Shown here piece by piece: positions 61,928-64,000 of a stretch of DNA of 64,000 nucleotides (positions are counted from its first letter, which is position 1; each line of letters starts with the position of its first letter). Both the position numbers and the translations under genes were made by a program. The stretch is from Mariniflexile jejuense. GTDB taxonomy: Bacteria > Bacteroidota > Bacteroidia > Flavobacteriales > Flavobacteriaceae. Where the stretch lies: positions 2,294,001 to 2,358,000 of the forward strand of contig NZ_JBHTJI010000001.1 in NCBI RefSeq assembly GCF_042675665.1. Direction: 5' to 3'. The notes beneath the pieces are model-generated. The model made no database searches and was not told the origin of the DNA. It saw nothing but the letters and a program-made list of their open reading frames with translations.

Positions 61928-62066
61928 AGTAACTTGCTAAATTTTAGGCAACCTAGCATACACTACGGTTATCTAACATCGGTCATACATTATTAGCAAC
62001 AAAAAATATTAGTGCATTAGTAGCATAATCAGCCATAATGTTCATTATTTTTACACCATGATAATA

Positions 62067-62090
62067 AGATTCCTGCCTTAGCAGGAATTA
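62067..62090. repeat. Short palindrome upstream of lpxH
   Basis: ATTCCTGC (62069-62076) and GCAGGAAT (62081-62088) flank CTTA. It is of the same kind as the GATCCTGAA palindrome at 20819 and lies 16 bp before the lpxH ATG. Confidence 0.6.
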
Positions 62091-62104
62091 TTTATATTTA
62101 CCTC

Positions 62105-62863
62105 ATGGAAATTCCAAAAGGAAAAAAAATATATTTCGCTTCCGATAACCACTTAGGAGCACCAACACCCGAAGCTTCTCGCCCACGCGAAAAGAAATTT
62201 GTTACTTGGTTAGACACCGTTAAACACGATGCTGCTGCCATATTTTTAGTTGGCGATTTATTCGACTTTTGGTTTGAATACCAAACCGTTGTTCCTAAAG
62301 GATTTACAAGAACCTTAGGCAAACTTGCCGAAATATCCGATTCTGGAATTCCTATATACTTTTTTGTTGGTAATCACGATTTATGGATGAATGGTTATTT
62401 TAAAAACGAGTTAAACATACCCGTTTACCACGAACCTAAAGAGTTTGCCTTTAACAATAAAACCTTTTTTATAGGTCATGGCGATGGTTTAGGACCACAC
62501 GACAAAGGCTATAAACGCATGAAAAAAGTGTTTACCAACCCTATTTTTAAATGGCTTTTTAGGTGGATGCATCCAGATATTGGTGTTAAAATTGCGCAAT
62601 ACCTATCAATAAAAAACAAATTAATATCTGGTGATGATGATGCTACATTTTTAGGTGAAGACAAGGAATGGTTGGTACAATATTCCAAAGAAAAACTAAA
62701 CGAAAAGCACTACGATTACTTTGTTTTTGGTCATCGTCATTTGCCTTTAGAAATTCAACTAAACAACAACTCAAAATACATCAATCTTGGCGATTGGGTA
62801 AATTACTTTACATATGGTGTTTTTGATGGAGAACAGTTTGAATTAAAAACCTTCAAACCGTAA
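62105..62863 (+). CDS. lpxH: UDP-2,3-diacylglucosamine diphosphatase
   Basis: This 252-residue calcineurin-like phosphoesterase has Asp14 and His16 in FASDNHLG. LVGDLFDFWFEY, FVGNHDLWM, FIGHGDGLG and VFGHRHLP supply the remaining metal ligands. The family hydrolyses UDP-2,3-diacylglucosamine to lipid X in lipid A synthesis at the inner membrane. The D-F-W-F-E-Y segment is an LpxH feature that separates it from other phosphoesterases. It is convergent with an MFS gene. Confidence 0.92.
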   Translation: MEIPKGKKIYFASDNHLGAPTPEASRPREKKFVTWLDTVKHDAAAIFLVGDLFDFWFEYQTVVPKGFTRTLGKLAEISDSGIPIYFFVGNHDLWMNGYFKNELNIPVYHEPKEFAFNNKTFFIGHGDGLGPHDKGYKRMKKVFTNPIFKWLFRWMHPDIGVKIAQYLSIKNKLISGDDDATFLGEDKEWLVQYSKEKLNEKHYDYFVFGHRHLPLEIQLNNNSKYINLGDWVNYFTYGVFDGEQFELKTFKP

Positions 62864-62865
62864 TT

Positions 62866-64000
62866 TTAATCTTTATTATGTTCCTCCAAATCCTTCGTTA
62901 AATCTAATTTTCTAAACGAAGGCGATACAATACCTGTAGTAACAACAGTTATCAAAGTCATTGTTCCTCCAAAAACTACTGCCGTCACTGTTCCCATAAG
63001 TTTTGCAGTTACGCCACTTTCAAAAGCACCCAATTCGTTTGACGAGCCAACAAACATTGAATTTACTGATGATACGCGCCCACGCATATGATCGGGTGTT
63101 TTAAGTTGTAAAATTGTTTGACGCACAACCATTGAAACACCATCGGTAACACCACTAAAAAATAATGCCGCCACCGAAACCCAAAATATTGAAGACAACC
63201 CAAAAACAATAATACAAACCCCAAAACCAAAAATGGCAACCAACAGTTTCATACCCGCATTTTTACTTATAGGTAAATAAGCCGTAATTAACATGGTTAT
63301 AAATGCACCAACGGCAGGAGCTGCTCGCAACACACCAAAACCTTCGCTACCTACTTTTAAAATATCTTGAGCAAAAACGGGTAATAAAGCAATAGCGCCA
63401 CCAAATAAAACAGCAATCATATCCAAAGTCATAGCACCTAAAATAGCTTTGGTTTTAAATACAAAGCGAACACCTTCTTTTAAACTTTCAATAACAGGTT
63501 CACCAATTTTAGGGTTTAAAATTGGTTTTCGTTTTATCTGTAATAAAATGATAAATGACAATACTATTAAACCAAAAATGATGCATAACGACCAATGAAC
63601 ACCTATCCAACCAATTAAAAAACCACCAGTTGCAGGTCCTAAAACCGATGCCATTTGCCATGTAGAACTGTTCCAAGTAGCTGCATTTGGGTAAGCTTTT
63701 TTAGGCACTATTAAAGCAACTAATGAGAAAATTGTTGGCCCGAAAAACGACCGTAAAAATCCACCAAAAAACACCAAAGCATAAATACTATACAAAATAG
63801 TTTGGGTTGACCAAGCTGAAACTATTTTAGGCCATGTTAATAAAAACAAGCCAAAACTAATCATTGAAAATGCCGCGATACAAAGTGCTAAAAGATTTCG
63901 TTTTTCCTTTTGGTCTACAATATGACCAGCAAATAATGCCATGGTAAATGCTGGAATAATTTCCATTAAGCCAATTATACCAAGTGATAATGGATCTTTC
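62866..64000 (-). CDS. MFS transporter (5' end truncated by the window)
   Basis: The frame is open to the window edge. The codons upstream of ATG 63966 read SLGIIGLMEIIPAFTMALFAG, and that run continues a typical MFS first loop, so the true start is beyond 64000. The visible part holds about 10 membrane helices. The HIVDQKEKRNLL loop and VDGVSMVVRQTILQLKTPDHMRGRVSSVNSMF match the drug-efflux/enterobactin-exporter-like branch with an MRGRV motif. The substrate is unknown, probably small-molecule export. It lies 2 bp from the convergent lpxH stop. Confidence 0.9.
   Translation of the reverse strand, partial: KDPLSLGIIGLMEIIPAFTMALFAGHIVDQKEKRNLLALCIAAFSMISFGLFLLTWPKIVSAWSTQTILYSIYALVFFGGFLRSFFGPTIFSLVALIVPKKAYPNAATWNSSTWQMASVLGPATGGFLIGWIGVHWSLCIIFGLIVLSFIILLQIKRKPILNPKIGEPVIESLKEGVRFVFKTKAILGAMTLDMIAVLFGGAIALLPVFAQDILKVGSEGFGVLRAAPAVGAFITMLITAYLPISKNAGMKLLVAIFGFGVCIIVFGLSSIFWVSVAALFFSGVTDGVSMVVRQTILQLKTPDHMRGRVSSVNSMFVGSSNELGAFESGVTAKLMGTVTAVVFGGTMTLITVVTTGIVSPSFRKLDLTKDLEEHNKD

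Overview
The window is chromosomal DNA from a low-GC member of the Bacteroidota, almost certainly a Flavobacteriaceae. The evidence is paired SusC/SusD proteins, an IPExxxVDY-family protein, TSP3-repeat OmpA, many Bacteroidota-type -7 boxes (TAnnTTTG), starts without Shine-Dalgarno sequences, lipoproteins with Bacteroidota-style signals, and palindromic intergenic repeats of the kind common in marine flavobacteria. I cannot name the genus from sequence alone. No rRNA, CRISPR array, prophage, insertion sequence or integrase was seen.

Layout. (1) 1-16 kb: tail of an SDR oxidoreductase, an AlbA_2 protein, an ALDH7-type aldehyde dehydrogenase, an alpha-2-macroglobulin/penicillin-binding protein 1C defence-and-repair pair, two DNase I-fold phosphatase/nuclease proteins, a YciI-like lipoprotein, a CYTH protein and DNA polymerase IV. 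(2) 15.6-20 kb: a minus-strand housekeeping run (acpP-fabF-rnc, IPExxxVDY protein, pyruvate kinase). (3) 20-29 kb: purN, a viroplasmin-RNase H fusion, a split ThrE exporter, a PfkB sugar kinase broken by one extra T, a PurF-type amidotransferase, a 586-bp gap carrying two near-identical tandem small-RNA genes, an SLC12-type transporter and superoxide dismutase. (4) 29.4-39 kb: AddA- and AddB-like recombination helicase/nuclease genes separated by kbl and a highly expressed OmpA porin, then an alpha/beta hydrolase. (5) 39-59.3 kb: a complete arabinan/arabinoside polysaccharide utilization locus (PUL). (6) 59.5-64 kb: tRNA-Ala(GGC), universal stress protein, a 32-residue membrane microprotein, a 2OG-Fe(II) dioxygenase, queD, lpxH and a truncated MFS gene.

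The PUL works as a unit. An ECF sigma factor and FecR anti-sigma sense uptake through an STN-domain SusC. SusC/SusD import oligosaccharides cut at the surface by a GH43 lipoprotein. Further GH43, two GH51, a GH127 and a GH97 enzyme release arabinose, including unusual beta-L-arabinose linkages, and an aldose epimerase handles free sugar. Five copies of a 19-bp palindrome (AArTGT-N7-ACACTT) lie upstream of the GH97 gene, galM, the GH51-led operon (two copies) and the sigma gene. They define a probable regulon whose regulator is not in the window.

The two observations I rate highest are this operator set and the tandem small-RNA pair at 25.98-26.26 kb, whose copies differ mainly at a helix bulge and at one terminator base pair that stays paired.
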